DNA from: Candidatus Onthomorpha intestinigallinarum
GTDB taxonomy: Bacteria > Bacteroidota > Bacteroidia > Bacteroidales > P3
Assembly: GCA_019114015.1 (NCBI GenBank)
Contig: DXGG01000160.1
Span: forward strand, 1-12,427
Reading direction: 5' to 3'
DNA: 12,427 nt
Shown here: piece after piece, positions 1 through 7,753 of the stretch
How positions within the stretch are numbered: position 1 is the stretch's first letter
How the letters are laid out: the number at the start of each line of letters is the position of its first letter
Program-made: the position numbers and the translations under genes
The notes under the pieces: model-generated
Told to the model about the DNA's origin: nothing
The model's input: the letters and a program-made list of their open reading frames with translations, nothing else
Database searches by the model: none

Positions 1-3
1 GTG

Positions 4-35
4 CAAAAGTACAATGAGTTTTTCATTTGACCAAA
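4..35 (-). promoter_or_regulatory. Bacteroides-type promoter facing left out of the window
   Basis: On the minus strand a TTTG box (positions 35-32) is followed after 20 bases by TACTTTTG (11-4), an exact match to the Bacteroides primary-sigma consensus TTTG / TAnnTTTG with normal spacing. It would start a transcript a few bases beyond the left edge, for a gene outside the window that diverges from ileS. No part of that gene can be seen. Confidence 0.6.
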
Positions 36-93
36 TTTCAACCGAGTTTTTTTGTCTTGAAGTATTTACGGACATTATTGTTCGCTATTTTCG

Positions 94-101
94 TACCTTT
101 G
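94..101 (+). promoter_or_regulatory. Probable -7 box of the ileS-lipB-pyrF operon
   Basis: TACCTTTG matches the Bacteroides -7 consensus TAnnTTTG and lies 40 bases before the ileS ATG, a sensible leader length. No good TTTG box is found 19-21 bases upstream (the nearest, ATTG at 77-80, is only 13 bases away), so the assignment rests on the -7 box and on position. Confidence 0.45.
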
Positions 102-140
102 CAGTCTGTTTTTCAGTGAGAAAAAGAATATATCCAAATT

Positions 141-3100
141 ATGGCAGAGAAATATAAGGAATACAAGCAGCTTAATTTGACGCGGATAAACGAAGAGGTA
201 TTGTCCGAATGGCAAAACAACGATACGTTCGCCCAATGTCTGAAACAGAGAGAAGGCAGAAAGTCCTTCGTTTTCTTTGAAGGGCCTCCCTCTGCAAACG
301 GACAGCCGGGCATTCATCACGTCATTGCCCGTACGATAAAGGATATCTTTTGCAGATACAAATCTCAAAAAGGCTATTACGTAGCTCGCAAGGCCGGTTG
401 GGACACTCACGGATTGCCTGTTGAGCTTGGAGTAGAAAAAAAACTCGGAATAACCAAAGAAGACATAGGAACAAAGATATCCGTCGATCAATACAATCAG
501 GCCTGTCGTCAGGAGGTGATGAAATACAAGGACATGTGGGACAAACTGACCGTTCAGATGGGATATTGGGTCGATTTGGACAATCCTTACATAACCTTCA
601 AAAACGAATACATAGAAACGCTTTGGTATCTTCTGTCCATACTGTATAAAAAAGGTTATCTCTACAAAGGATATACCATACAGCCGTTTTCACCCGCTGC
701 GGGCACGGGATTGAGTTCCCACGAGCTGAACATGCCCGGATGCTACCGTGATGTGAAAGACACTACGGCCGTTGCACAATTCAAAGTTGTTGACCAGGAA
801 AAAACAAAGGCGAGATTTTTAGGTTCGACCGACATAAAGGATGAACTCTATTTTCTTGCATGGACCACAACTCCGTGGACGCTTCCGTCAAATACGGCCC
901 TGGCCGTCGGACCCAACATAGATTATGTCTTCGTACGAACTTACAATCCTTACACTTCAAACAAAATGATAGCCGTAATTGCGGAGAATCTTCTGGAGGC
1001 TTATTTCCCCAAAAAGAATGCCGAACTGGATTTTGACTCGTACAAACAGGGAGACAAGGCGATACCGTTTGAGGTATTGGCACACTGTAAAGGAAAGGAT
1101 CTTGTTGGAATACGTTACGAACAGTTGTTGGACTTCGTTACTCCTATGGGCAAAGCCTTTGAGGTTATCGCCGGTGATTACGTCACAACCGAGGACGGTA
1201 CCGGCATAGTCCATATTGCACCCACTTTTGGTGCTGATGACGACAGGGTTGCCAAACAAGCCGGAATAGTTCCTTTGTTTGTGATTGACAAGGAAGGCAA
1301 GAACCAACCCATGGTTGACAAAACAGGCAAATTCTATAAAATGGAAGATTTGCAAAAGGAATTTACGGACAAGTACGTAAACAATGCAAAGTATCCGGAA
1401 TTTGCAGGCAGATATGTGAAAAACGCTTACGACGAAACGCTTTCTGAAAACGATGCTACCTTGGACGTAGATCTTTGCGTACTGCTTAAAAAGGAAAACA
1501 AAGCCTTTAAAATAGAAAAGCACACTCACAACTATCCTCATTGCTGGAGAACTGACAAACCGATATTATACTATCCTTTAGACTCATGGTTTATAAAGAC
1601 CACGGCGGTAAAGGAAAGAATGATAGCACTGAACAAGACAATAAACTGGAAACCCGAAGCCACCGGCAGCGGACGCTTCGGCAACTGGCTGGAAAACCTT
1701 GTCGACTGGAACTTGAGCAGATCCCGTTATTGGGGAACACCACTTCCCATTTGGAGGACGGAAGACGGTAAACATGAATTGTGCATAAGTTCGGTGGAGA
1801 TGCTCTCCGAAGAAATAGAAAAGAGCATAAAGGCAGGCAACATGAAGGAAAACCCGTACAAAAACTTCAAAGACTACAACTCCTTCGACCTTCACCGTCC
1901 ATACATAGACAACGTAATTCTTACCGCTCCAAACGGAGACAAAATGGAGCGTGAACCGGATTTGATAGATGTCTGGTTCGATTCTGGTGCCATGCCTTAT
2001 GCCCAGGTTCATTATCCGTTTGACTGCGACAAAGAACAATTACAGAACTGTTTCCCTGCCGATTTCATAGCCGAAGGTGTGGACCAGACAAGAGGATGGT
2101 TCTTTACGCTGCATGCAATCGCCACATTATGCTTTGACAGCGTTGCATACAAAAACGTGGTTTCAAACGGCTTGGTATTGGATAAAAACGGCAACAAGAT
2201 GTCCAAGCGTTTGGGCAATGCCGTTGACCCATTCGACATATTGAATACCTACGGAGCGGATGCCACTCGCTGGTACATGATAACCAATACGCAGCCATGG
2301 GAGAATCTTAAGTTCGATTCGGCCGGTATAGACGAAGTTCGGCGCAAGTTTTTCGGAACCCTTTACAACACTTATTCGTTCTTCGCCCTCTATGCCAACA
2401 TCGACGGCTTTGCATACAAGGAAACGGACATAGAAAACAGTCTTCGTCCTGAAATAGACCGCTGGATATTGTCCGAATTGAACTCTTTGACGGAGTATTG
2501 TGACAAAAACTATGCCGACTATGAGCCTACAAGAGTGGGAAGAGCCATTTCGAATTTTGTGGATGAGTATTTGAGCAACTGGTATGTGCGTCTGTGCCGC
2601 AGGAGATTTTGGAAAGGAGAATACACTCAGGACAAGATATCTGCATATCAAACACTTTACACCTGTCTTGAGACGATAGCCCGTCTTGCCGCACCGATAG
2701 CTCCTTTCTTTTCGGAAAGACTGTTCGGCGATCTAAACAAGGTGAGCGGAAGATTCGATGTCATATCAGTACATGCAACGGATTTTCCGACATGCAACCG
2801 AGATTTGATTGACAAAGAACTGGAAAACAGAATGCAAACAGCCCAGAAAATCTGTTCGCTCGTGCTTTCGCTTCGTAAAAGAAACAACCTGAAAGTACGT
2901 CAACCTCTTTCCAAAATAATGATACCTGCAAAGGACTCTCATCAGCAAAGAATGATAGAGTCCGTTAAGGATTTGATTCTTTCGGAAGTAAACATAAAGG
3001 CGATAGACTTCCTTAGCAAGGAAAACAACGTGCTTGTAAAGAACATCAAAGCCAATTTCAAGACCTTGGGACCTAAATACGGACCTAAGATGAAAGCCAT

Positions 3101-3563
3101 AGCAGCAGCCATAGCAGCCTTCACTCAGGATGATATTGCAAAAATAGAATCCGAAGGCAAATATGTCCTTACCATAGACGGAAACGAGGTGGAGTTGTCT
3201 TTGTCAGATGTTGATATTATCACGCAGGACATACCCGGATGGGTGGTTGCAAACGAAGATGACCTGACAGTGGCTCTCGACACCACAATAACGGATTCAC
3301 TGCGCAAGGAAGGCATAGCCCGCGAACTTGTCAACAGAATACAAAACATAAGAAAAGAACAGGACTTCGAGGTTACGGACAACATAATAGTGGAAATAGA
3401 GAAAAACGACCTGCTTTGCAGCGCGGCAGAAGAATTCAAAAACTACATCTGCAGCGAAACACTTACAAAAGAACTGGTTTTCTCCGACAAGATTGACAAT
3501 CCGACACAATCAATCGACATTATCGACAAAGCAAGCCTGTCAATAAAAATAACGAAAGCATAA
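141..3563 (+). CDS. ileS: Isoleucyl-tRNA synthetase, eukaryote-like (type 2) with GIHH signature
   Basis: Cytoplasmic class I synthetase that activates isoleucine with ATP and charges tRNA-Ile. The 1140-residue length fits the long eukaryote-like IleRS of Bacteroides relatives. Visible landmarks: the nucleotide-binding signature region at 49-68, where the usual HxGH is replaced by GIHH (57-60); the CP1 editing domain with the Thr-rich WTTTPWT (241-247) and GTGIVHIAPTFGADD (353-368 region); WFDSG at 612-616; KMSKR (686-690) in place of the common KMSKS; then the anticodon-binding helical domain and a long C-terminal extension. The start at 141 is the first ATG and agrees with the family N-terminus; no Shine-Dalgarno is seen, as usual in this phylum. 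It is followed after 3 bases by lipB, so the two are probably co-transcribed. Type-2 enzymes tolerate mupirocin as a family, and the GxHH form is linked to stronger resistance; resistance here is inferred, not shown. Confidence 0.97.
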   Translation: MAEKYKEYKQLNLTRINEEVLSEWQNNDTFAQCLKQREGRKSFVFFEGPPSANGQPGIHHVIARTIKDIFCRYKSQKGYYVARKAGWDTHGLPVELGVEKKLGITKEDIGTKISVDQYNQACRQEVMKYKDMWDKLTVQMGYWVDLDNPYITFKNEYIETLWYLLSILYKKGYLYKGYTIQPFSPAAGTGLSSHELNMPGCYRDVKDTTAVAQFKVVDQEKTKARFLGSTDIKDELYFLAWTTTPWTLPSNTALAVGPNIDYVFVRTYNPYTSNKMIAVIAENLLEAYFPKKNAELDFDSYKQGDKAIPFEVLAHCKGKDLVGIRYEQLLDFVTPMGKAFEVIAGDYVTTEDGTGIVHIAPTFGADDDRVAKQAGIVPLFVIDKEGKNQPMVDKTGKFYKMEDLQKEFTDKYVNNAKYPEFAGRYVKNAYDETLSENDATLDVDLCVLLKKENKAFKIEKHTHNYPHCWRTDKPILYYPLDSWFIKTTAVKERMIALNKTINWKPEATGSGRFGNWLENLVDWNLSRSRYWGTPLPIWRTEDGKHELCISSVEMLSEEIEKSIKAGNMKENPYKNFKDYNSFDLHRPYIDNVILTAPNGDKMEREPDLIDVWFDSGAMPYAQVHYPFDCDKEQLQNCFPADFIAEGVDQTRGWFFTLHAIATLCFDSVAYKNVVSNGLVLDKNGNKMSKRLGNAVDPFDILNTYGADATRWYMITNTQPWENLKFDSAGIDEVRRKFFGTLYNTYSFFALYANIDGFAYKETDIENSLRPEIDRWILSELNSLTEYCDKNYADYEPTRVGRAISNFVDEYLSNWYVRLCRRRFWKGEYTQDKISAYQTLYTCLETIARLAAPIAPFFSERLFGDLNKVSGRFDVISVHATDFPTCNRDLIDKELENRMQTAQKICSLVLSLRKRNNLKVRQPLSKIMIPAKDSHQQRMIESVKDLILSEVNIKAIDFLSKENNVLVKNIKANFKTLGPKYGPKMKAIAAAIAAFTQDDIAKIESEGKYVLTIDGNEVELSLSDVDIITQDIPGWVVANEDDLTVALDTTITDSLRKEGIARELVNRIQNIRKEQDFEVTDNIIVEIEKNDLLCSAAEEFKNYICSETLTKELVFSDKIDNPTQSIDIIDKASLSIKITKA

Positions 3564-3566
3564 GAC

Positions 3567-4226
3567 ATGCAACCGACCTTTGAGGACTGGGGGCTTATTC
3601 CCTACAATGTCGCTCTGAAAAAGCAGGAAGAAATATTCAATCGTAAGATTGAACAGAAACTGCTCTTCCAAAGCGACATACCTCAAGAGTTTATAGTATG
3701 CCGACATCCGCACGTATATACCTTGGGCAAGCATGGCAAAAGCACTAACCTGTTGGCGGACGAACAATTTCTGAAAAGGATAGACGCATCTTTTTATCAC
3801 ATAAACCGCGGAGGCGACATAACGTATCACGGACCCGGTCAGATTATAGGTTATCCAAGTCTGGATATTGACGCATTGGGTCTTACTCTCAGGACATACA
3901 TAGAGGCCATTGAGGAAAGCGTTATCCGTCTTATGAATGACTATTGCATAAGGTGCGAAAGGCTGAAAGGAGCCACCGGAGTATGGATTGATGCCGACTC
4001 TGACAAGGCAAGAAAAATATGCGCCATCGGCATAAGGGCCTCAAGGGGAATAACAATGCACGGCTTCGCCCTGAACGTCAACACAAATCTCGATTATTTC
4101 AACTACATCAACCCCTGCGGCTTTACCGACAAGGGAGCAACCTCCATGCAAAAGGAGCTGAACAGTCATTTCGACGAAACAACGGTGGCAAAGCAACTCT
4201 ACGAAAAATTCATCGACCTCATATAA
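3567..4226 (+). CDS. lipB: Octanoyltransferase LipB (lipoate biosynthesis)
   Basis: Transfers the octanoyl group from octanoyl-acyl carrier protein to the lipoyl domains of 2-oxoacid dehydrogenases or the glycine-cleavage H protein, the first step of lipoate synthesis; LipA then inserts sulfur. The 219-residue protein has the family landmarks in order: HPHVYTLG (47-54), RGGDITYHGPGQ (81-92), the active-site lysine in ARKICAIGI (Lys150), GFALNVN (166-172) and the catalytic cysteine in INPCG (Cys184). Both catalytic residues are therefore present. The ATG lies 3 bases after the ileS stop, with no room for a separate promoter, so it should be read from the ileS message. pyrF follows after 34 bases. 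No lipA is in the window. Confidence 0.96.
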   Translation: MQPTFEDWGLIPYNVALKKQEEIFNRKIEQKLLFQSDIPQEFIVCRHPHVYTLGKHGKSTNLLADEQFLKRIDASFYHINRGGDITYHGPGQIIGYPSLDIDALGLTLRTYIEAIEESVIRLMNDYCIRCERLKGATGVWIDADSDKARKICAIGIRASRGITMHGFALNVNTNLDYFNYINPCGFTDKGATSMQKELNSHFDETTVAKQLYEKFIDLI

Positions 4227-4260
4227 AAACCGGAACAAGCAACCAAAACATATTTTCATA

Positions 4261-5085
4261 ATGAACAGAGCAAAACTTACGGAATTGATAAGACGCAAGA
4301 AAAGTTTCCTTTGCGTCGGTCTGGACAGCGACATCACAAAACTGCCTGAATGTGTTATGAACAGCGAAGACCCCGTATTTGAATTCAACAAGGCAATCAT
4401 AGACGCAACCATGCCTTATGCGGCAGCCTACAAACCAAACCTCGCATTTTATGAGGCCAACGGTTTGAAAGGATTGAACAGTCTGAAAAAAACCATGGAT
4501 TACCTTAAGGACTTCAAGGACGAATGCTTCACAATAGCCGATGCAAAAAGAGGCGACATAGGCAACACGTCGGAACAATACGCCAAAGCGTTTCTTTCTC
4601 CCGAGGGGGATTTCGACTTCGACGCCATGACCATAGCTCCTTACATGGGTGAAGATTCTGTAAAGCCTTTCACGGTTTATCCGGACAAATGGGTCATATT
4701 GCTCGCTCTCACATCAAACAAAGGAGCCAACGACTTCCAGTTCACAGAAGACAAAGAAGGACTAAGACTGTTCGAAAAAGTATTGAAACAATCGCAGCAG
4801 TGGGCAGGAAAGGATAATCTCATGTTCGTTTGCGGAGCTACTCAGGCAAGCATGTTCACACGAATAAGGGAAATTGCGCCTGAGCATTTCCTTCTCGTTC
4901 CCGGTGTAGGGGCACAGGGCGGCTCTCTTGCCGAGGTCTGCAAATACGGATTGACAAAAGACTGCGGACTTCTGGTCAATTCCTCAAGAGGAATAATCTT
5001 TGCGGACAAAAGCGAAAACTACGCCACAGTTGCAGCTCAAAAAGCCAGGGAATTGAAGGAAGAAATGGCCGGATACCTGAAATAA
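4261..5085 (+). CDS. pyrF: Orotidine 5'-phosphate decarboxylase (long, type 2)
   Basis: Decarboxylates OMP to UMP, the last step of de novo pyrimidine synthesis, as a cytoplasmic TIM-barrel enzyme. The catalytic Asp/Lys array is seen as DAKRGD (94-99, with Lys96 and the two flanking aspartates), preceded by the substrate-binding GLDSD (20-24) and the AYKPN strand (56-60). Phosphate-binding strands are VPGVGAQGG (213-221) and SSRGI (241-245, Arg243). The 274-residue length and these motifs fit the longer PyrF subfamily rather than the roughly 230-240-residue E. coli type. It is the third and last gene of the unit with ileS and lipB; no intrinsic terminator lies directly behind it, so read-through may end at the hairpin behind the tRNA at 5226-5271. 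Confidence 0.96.
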   Translation: MNRAKLTELIRRKKSFLCVGLDSDITKLPECVMNSEDPVFEFNKAIIDATMPYAAAYKPNLAFYEANGLKGLNSLKKTMDYLKDFKDECFTIADAKRGDIGNTSEQYAKAFLSPEGDFDFDAMTIAPYMGEDSVKPFTVYPDKWVILLALTSNKGANDFQFTEDKEGLRLFEKVLKQSQQWAGKDNLMFVCGATQASMFTRIREIAPEHFLLVPGVGAQGGSLAEVCKYGLTKDCGLLVNSSRGIIFADKSENYATVAAQKARELKEEMAGYLK

Positions 5086-5106
5086 AGGTGAAAATCCGTC
5101 TCAAAT

Positions 5107-5137
5107 TTTGTCAGAACAAAAAAAAATACTACTTTTG
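5107..5137 (+). promoter_or_regulatory. Promoter of the initiator tRNA gene
   Basis: TTTG (5107-5110), a 19-base spacer and TACTTTTG (5130-5137) match the Bacteroides consensus in both boxes. The predicted start a few bases later leaves only a very short 5' leader before the tRNA at 5154. This makes the tRNA an independent transcription unit even though pyrF is just upstream. Confidence 0.75.
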
Positions 5138-5153
5138 CAAAATGAAAACAGGA

Positions 5154-5225
<72 letters not shown>

Positions 5226-5271
5226 CAAAAGAGAAAAGGGAATCAATTTGTTGATTCCCTTTTCTCTTTTG
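5226..5271 (+). terminator. Perfect 21-bp hairpin terminator behind the tRNA, probably bidirectional
   Basis: The arms 5226-5246 and 5251-5271 are exactly complementary over 21 bp around the loop TTTG. The 3' arm ends in a pyrimidine-rich, T-rich run, as does the minus-strand reading, so the element can stop transcription from both sides. It lies between the tRNA and the end of the converging gene at 5288. The stem starts at the very next base after the tRNA discriminator. Confidence 0.9.
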
Positions 5272-5287
5272 CACATTATCGCCTTTT

Positions 5288-6370
5288 CTAAAAGCCTATC
5301 CTTATGCCGAATTCCCTTAAATCGTCTCCTTTCGTTCCAATCTTATATGTAGGTAAAAGATTATAGTACAGCTCAAAGCCAAGGAAAAATTTAAAACCTA
5401 AAAGCAATTCCAACCTCCACGGATTCACATTGTCAACATCAATTTTGGAAATCGACCAATCATTGTTTGTAGTTATATATTTACTCTTAAGCACACTCCC
5501 TACATTATATCCAGGAGCGATACCTAAAGAAAAAAACATTGTTTGAAATAAATTATATCTGAATTTAACTGGCAACATCAAATAATGTGTATGCAAACCA
5601 CTCCTGTAACCTTGAGGTGTATCATCCAAAAGAGCAAAATCTCCATTTGAATATTCCACAGGATTTCTAAGGTCATTATATATATATCTGTATTCTAAAC
5701 CTATACTCATCAAATAATTAGGATTAAAATCATAGCTATAAAAAATACCTATACCAAAGCCAAAGCCTTTTGTCGAATTGTAAGGACTGTTGTAAATGCT
5801 GTTATCTATCAATGTCGAACGATAAGAAAAACCGTATGACAAAGAAAGCTTATGTTTGCTTTCCTCTTTGGAAGAAAAATTAGTGACACTATCTATTCCT
5901 TTACAATTTTCCACGGCATGATCTCCCCCATAAATTGTGGAAACACGTCCTGCAATCACACTGTCTGCTTCAATCAATCCATAATCGTCTATTTGTATCC
6001 AGCTTCTCTTTTTTCTCATTTGTATGGTATCAGCATACAACTTTGCAAAAGAAGAAACATGTACATGCTTAAATTCCATTGAACTGTACAGTGTCAGATT
6101 TGTTTCATCAGGGTTTTCCGACTTGTAATCCAACGTCAGAACCCCGTTCTTCAAGGTGCATATTCCGGAAATGTCAACCGAAGTGTCCCTAAGGCTTATC
6201 TCAAGCACATCCTTGTCGCTCTTGACAAGACGCAGACTGGTATAAGGTTTAAGACTCAACTTATCATATTCCTTTTCAACCTTTTGGGAAATGACATACT
6301 TTTTGTTCGTCTGTGCAAAAACGCCTAAAGTCAACAGCGTCATCAAAACATAGAAATAAATTGTTCTCAT
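5288..6370 (-). CDS. Secreted beta-rich head plus outer-membrane beta-barrel protein in a sigma-factor operon
   Basis: A 360-residue exported protein of uncertain function. Residues 1-19 form a signal peptide (hydrophobic core, then VFA before Gln20). Residues about 25-165 are rich in short beta strands and resemble the repeated-strand 'head GIN'/DUF2807-like secreted domains of Bacteroidota, though shorter; this is a judgement by eye. From about 173 to the end the alternating aromatic/hydrophobic pattern, Gly/Tyr-rich strands and terminal Phe (IRIGF) suggest an 8-strand-type outer-membrane barrel, similar to PorT/OMP beta-barrel families. The ATG is 25 bases after the stop of the putative anti-sigma gene, so it is the third gene of the sigma operon and may be its signal sensor or its output. 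The 3' half is clearly more AT-rich than the 5' end. It converges on the tRNA terminator. Confidence 0.7.
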   Translation of the reverse strand: MRTIYFYVLMTLLTLGVFAQTNKKYVISQKVEKEYDKLSLKPYTSLRLVKSDKDVLEISLRDTSVDISGICTLKNGVLTLDYKSENPDETNLTLYSSMEFKHVHVSSFAKLYADTIQMRKKRSWIQIDDYGLIEADSVIAGRVSTIYGGDHAVENCKGIDSVTNFSSKEESKHKLSLSYGFSYRSTLIDNSIYNSPYNSTKGFGFGIGIFYSYDFNPNYLMSIGLEYRYIYNDLRNPVEYSNGDFALLDDTPQGYRSGLHTHYLMLPVKFRYNLFQTMFFSLGIAPGYNVGSVLKSKYITTNNDWSISKIDVDNVNPWRLELLLGFKFFLGFELYYNLLPTYKIGTKGDDLREFGIRIGF

Positions 6371-6395
6371 AACATTATGTTTTTTTGATTAACGA

Positions 6396-7127
6396 CTAAA
6401 AATTCCTGTTTTTGGCCCATATAAAACCCGTAAGCGTCTCCGCTTCCATGTTATCAAGCAGAAATCTTATGGTTCTATCGTCAAGTTTCTTTTTGTTGTC
6501 ATACACTATCATCCTGTCGGTTTCCAGCCGTATAATATGTTCCTTGGGTTGATGGTATGCTTCCGTTGACAAGCTCTCATGTACAAAACGGGGCTTTTGC
6601 ATTTCAATATCACTTTGCGCCTCCTCTATCTCAAACGGCCTTACGGTTATTTCATCTGCTTTTGCAGTCATCTGTTTATCAGCAACTTCATAGAGGTCGT
6701 AATGAAACGGCGTTTCATTTTTTTCTTTTCTGAATCCATTTTTTTCTTTCTTTGTTTCAATTTTCCCAAACGCCGTTTCATTTCCTCCCTCGGGGATTTG
6801 CTTCTCCCCCAAAGGGACAACAAGCACAAACAACAAGGCAATACATGCCGCAACCGAAATCACGCCGCCCCAAATCAGTTGTCTTTTCCTTTTCTCCGCA
6901 ACTTTGGCCGATTGTTCAATCCTGTCGATTATCTCCTGTTGTCTTCTTGCATTGTCCGAACGCCTGCCAAGGGCGCAAAGCGACAGAAACAATTCCCTGT
7001 CAACGGAATATCCATCATACTGTTCTCCGGAAGAGCCGGTAAGATATTCCTCCAGTTCTCTCTGTTGAGCCTCGCTCAGTTCACCCTTGTAAAACAATTC
7101 GAACAATTCTTCTATTCTTGTTTTCAT
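6396..7127 (-). CDS. Putative anti-sigma factor, single-pass membrane protein
   Basis: A 243-residue protein with one membrane helix at about 84-106. The first 80 residues are charged and helical and start with a short motif like the N-terminal sigma-binding zone of Bacteroidota anti-sigma proteins (repeated EELFELF, then LSEAQQRELEEYLTG). Residues 107-243 would lie in the periplasm; they are highly charged, hold two short related segments (GNETAFGK and KNETPFHY), and no FecR domain is recognised. The start ATG at 7127 overlaps the sigma-factor stop (ATGA, 7127-7124), implying translational coupling; upstream in-frame codons belong to the sigma gene and are not used. The role as anti-sigma is inferred from order, coupling and topology, not from a recognised domain. 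It is followed after 25 bases by the barrel protein gene. Confidence 0.75.
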   Translation of the reverse strand: MKTRIEELFELFYKGELSEAQQRELEEYLTGSSGEQYDGYSVDRELFLSLCALGRRSDNARRQQEIIDRIEQSAKVAEKRKRQLIWGGVISVAACIALLFVLVVPLGEKQIPEGGNETAFGKIETKKEKNGFRKEKNETPFHYDLYEVADKQMTAKADEITVRPFEIEEAQSDIEMQKPRFVHESLSTEAYHQPKEHIIRLETDRMIVYDNKKKLDDRTIRFLLDNMEAETLTGFIWAKNRNF

Positions 7128-7609
7128 AATTCTTCTTCCTTTATCCAGTTTCTCAACTTGCTGTATGCTCTTGACAAATTCGTCCTGACGTTTGCAGGAC
7201 TTATTTTTATCCTCTGCCCTATCTGTTCCGTCTTTTGCCCTTCCACATATTTCATCATCAGAATCCTGCGTTGCATTTCGGGCAGACGTTCCATCATTTT
7301 CAATATATTGTCGCATCGTCTTTCCGATTCGGCTTCCTGCTGTGCCGTTTCGTAGAATTCCATGTTGTCCACCGTTTTTTCCCTGCCTTTACGCCTGAGG
7401 TGATCTATGCACCTGCATTTGCAGATGTGAAGCACGTAAGCCTCAAAGTTGTTTATCCCGTCCAGCTCCATGCGTTTGCCATACAGATATACGAATATGT
7501 CCTGTACAATATCCTCTGCCGTACATTCATCTCCCAATATTTTCCATGCAAAAGAATGCAGTTTGGGTTGCAAGTTGACAATATGAGTTCTAAATATTTC
7601 GTCATTCAC
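7124..7609 (-). CDS. ECF-type RNA polymerase sigma-70 factor
   Basis: A 161-residue sigma factor with only regions 2 and 4, the ECF layout. Region 2 contains the conserved acidic core DECTAEDIVQDIFVYLY (28-43 region) followed by the -10-binding helix through NNFEAYVLHICKCRCIDHLRR (53-73). Region 4 spans about 104-156, with ERLPEMQRRILMMKY and the helix-turn-helix TEQIGQRIKISPANVRTNLSRA (127-148). It would direct RNA polymerase to a small envelope-related regulon, typically including its own operon, when released from the anti-sigma factor encoded by the overlapping next gene. The ATG at 7609 is the family-typical start. No convincing primary-sigma promoter is seen upstream (7610-7680), which would be consistent with self-activation, but this is inference. 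Confidence 0.93.
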   Translation of the reverse strand: MNDEIFRTHIVNLQPKLHSFAWKILGDECTAEDIVQDIFVYLYGKRMELDGINNFEAYVLHICKCRCIDHLRRKGREKTVDNMEFYETAQQEAESERRCDNILKMMERLPEMQRRILMMKYVEGQKTEQIGQRIKISPANVRTNLSRAYSKLRNWIKEEEL

Positions 7610-7680
7610 CTTTCAAAGCAGTTTTGTGGCATGTTCTTTACAAGTAGTCGCAGCAAAGTGCAAAATGTTACAAAACTTTG

Positions 7681-7723
7681 CAAAAAAAACACCAACCGAA
7701 TGGAAAATCCGTCCGATTGGTGT
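7681..7723 (-). terminator. Intrinsic terminator of proS
   Basis: On the minus strand a hairpin with arms 7723-7708 and 7704-7689 (15 of 16 positions paired when G:U is allowed) and a three-base loop is followed by eight T residues (7689-7682). It lies 31 bases after the proS stop codon and ahead of the sigma gene, separating the two units. Confidence 0.85.
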
Positions 7724-7753
7724 CTGTTTTCTATGCCGCAAACGTTGTTACAA

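Noticed and set aside
957..1541. A 194-codon open frame antisense to ileS.
   Set aside because: It lies wholly inside a clear ileS reading frame and has no recognisable features or promoter.
3090..3120. A short repeat of GCAGCC/ATAGCA units in ileS.
   Set aside because: It encodes an Ala/Ile run in the C-terminal domain and is too short and imperfect to be a separate repeat element.
7128..7316. A longer anti-sigma protein starting within the sigma gene.
   Set aside because: The extra residues are an out-of-frame reading of sigma region 4; the ATGA overlap start is the standard coupled arrangement.
7610..7680. A primary-sigma promoter for the sigma operon.
   Set aside because: Several CAAA (minus-strand TTTG) words occur, but none is joined to TA at the right position or to a second box 19-21 bases away.
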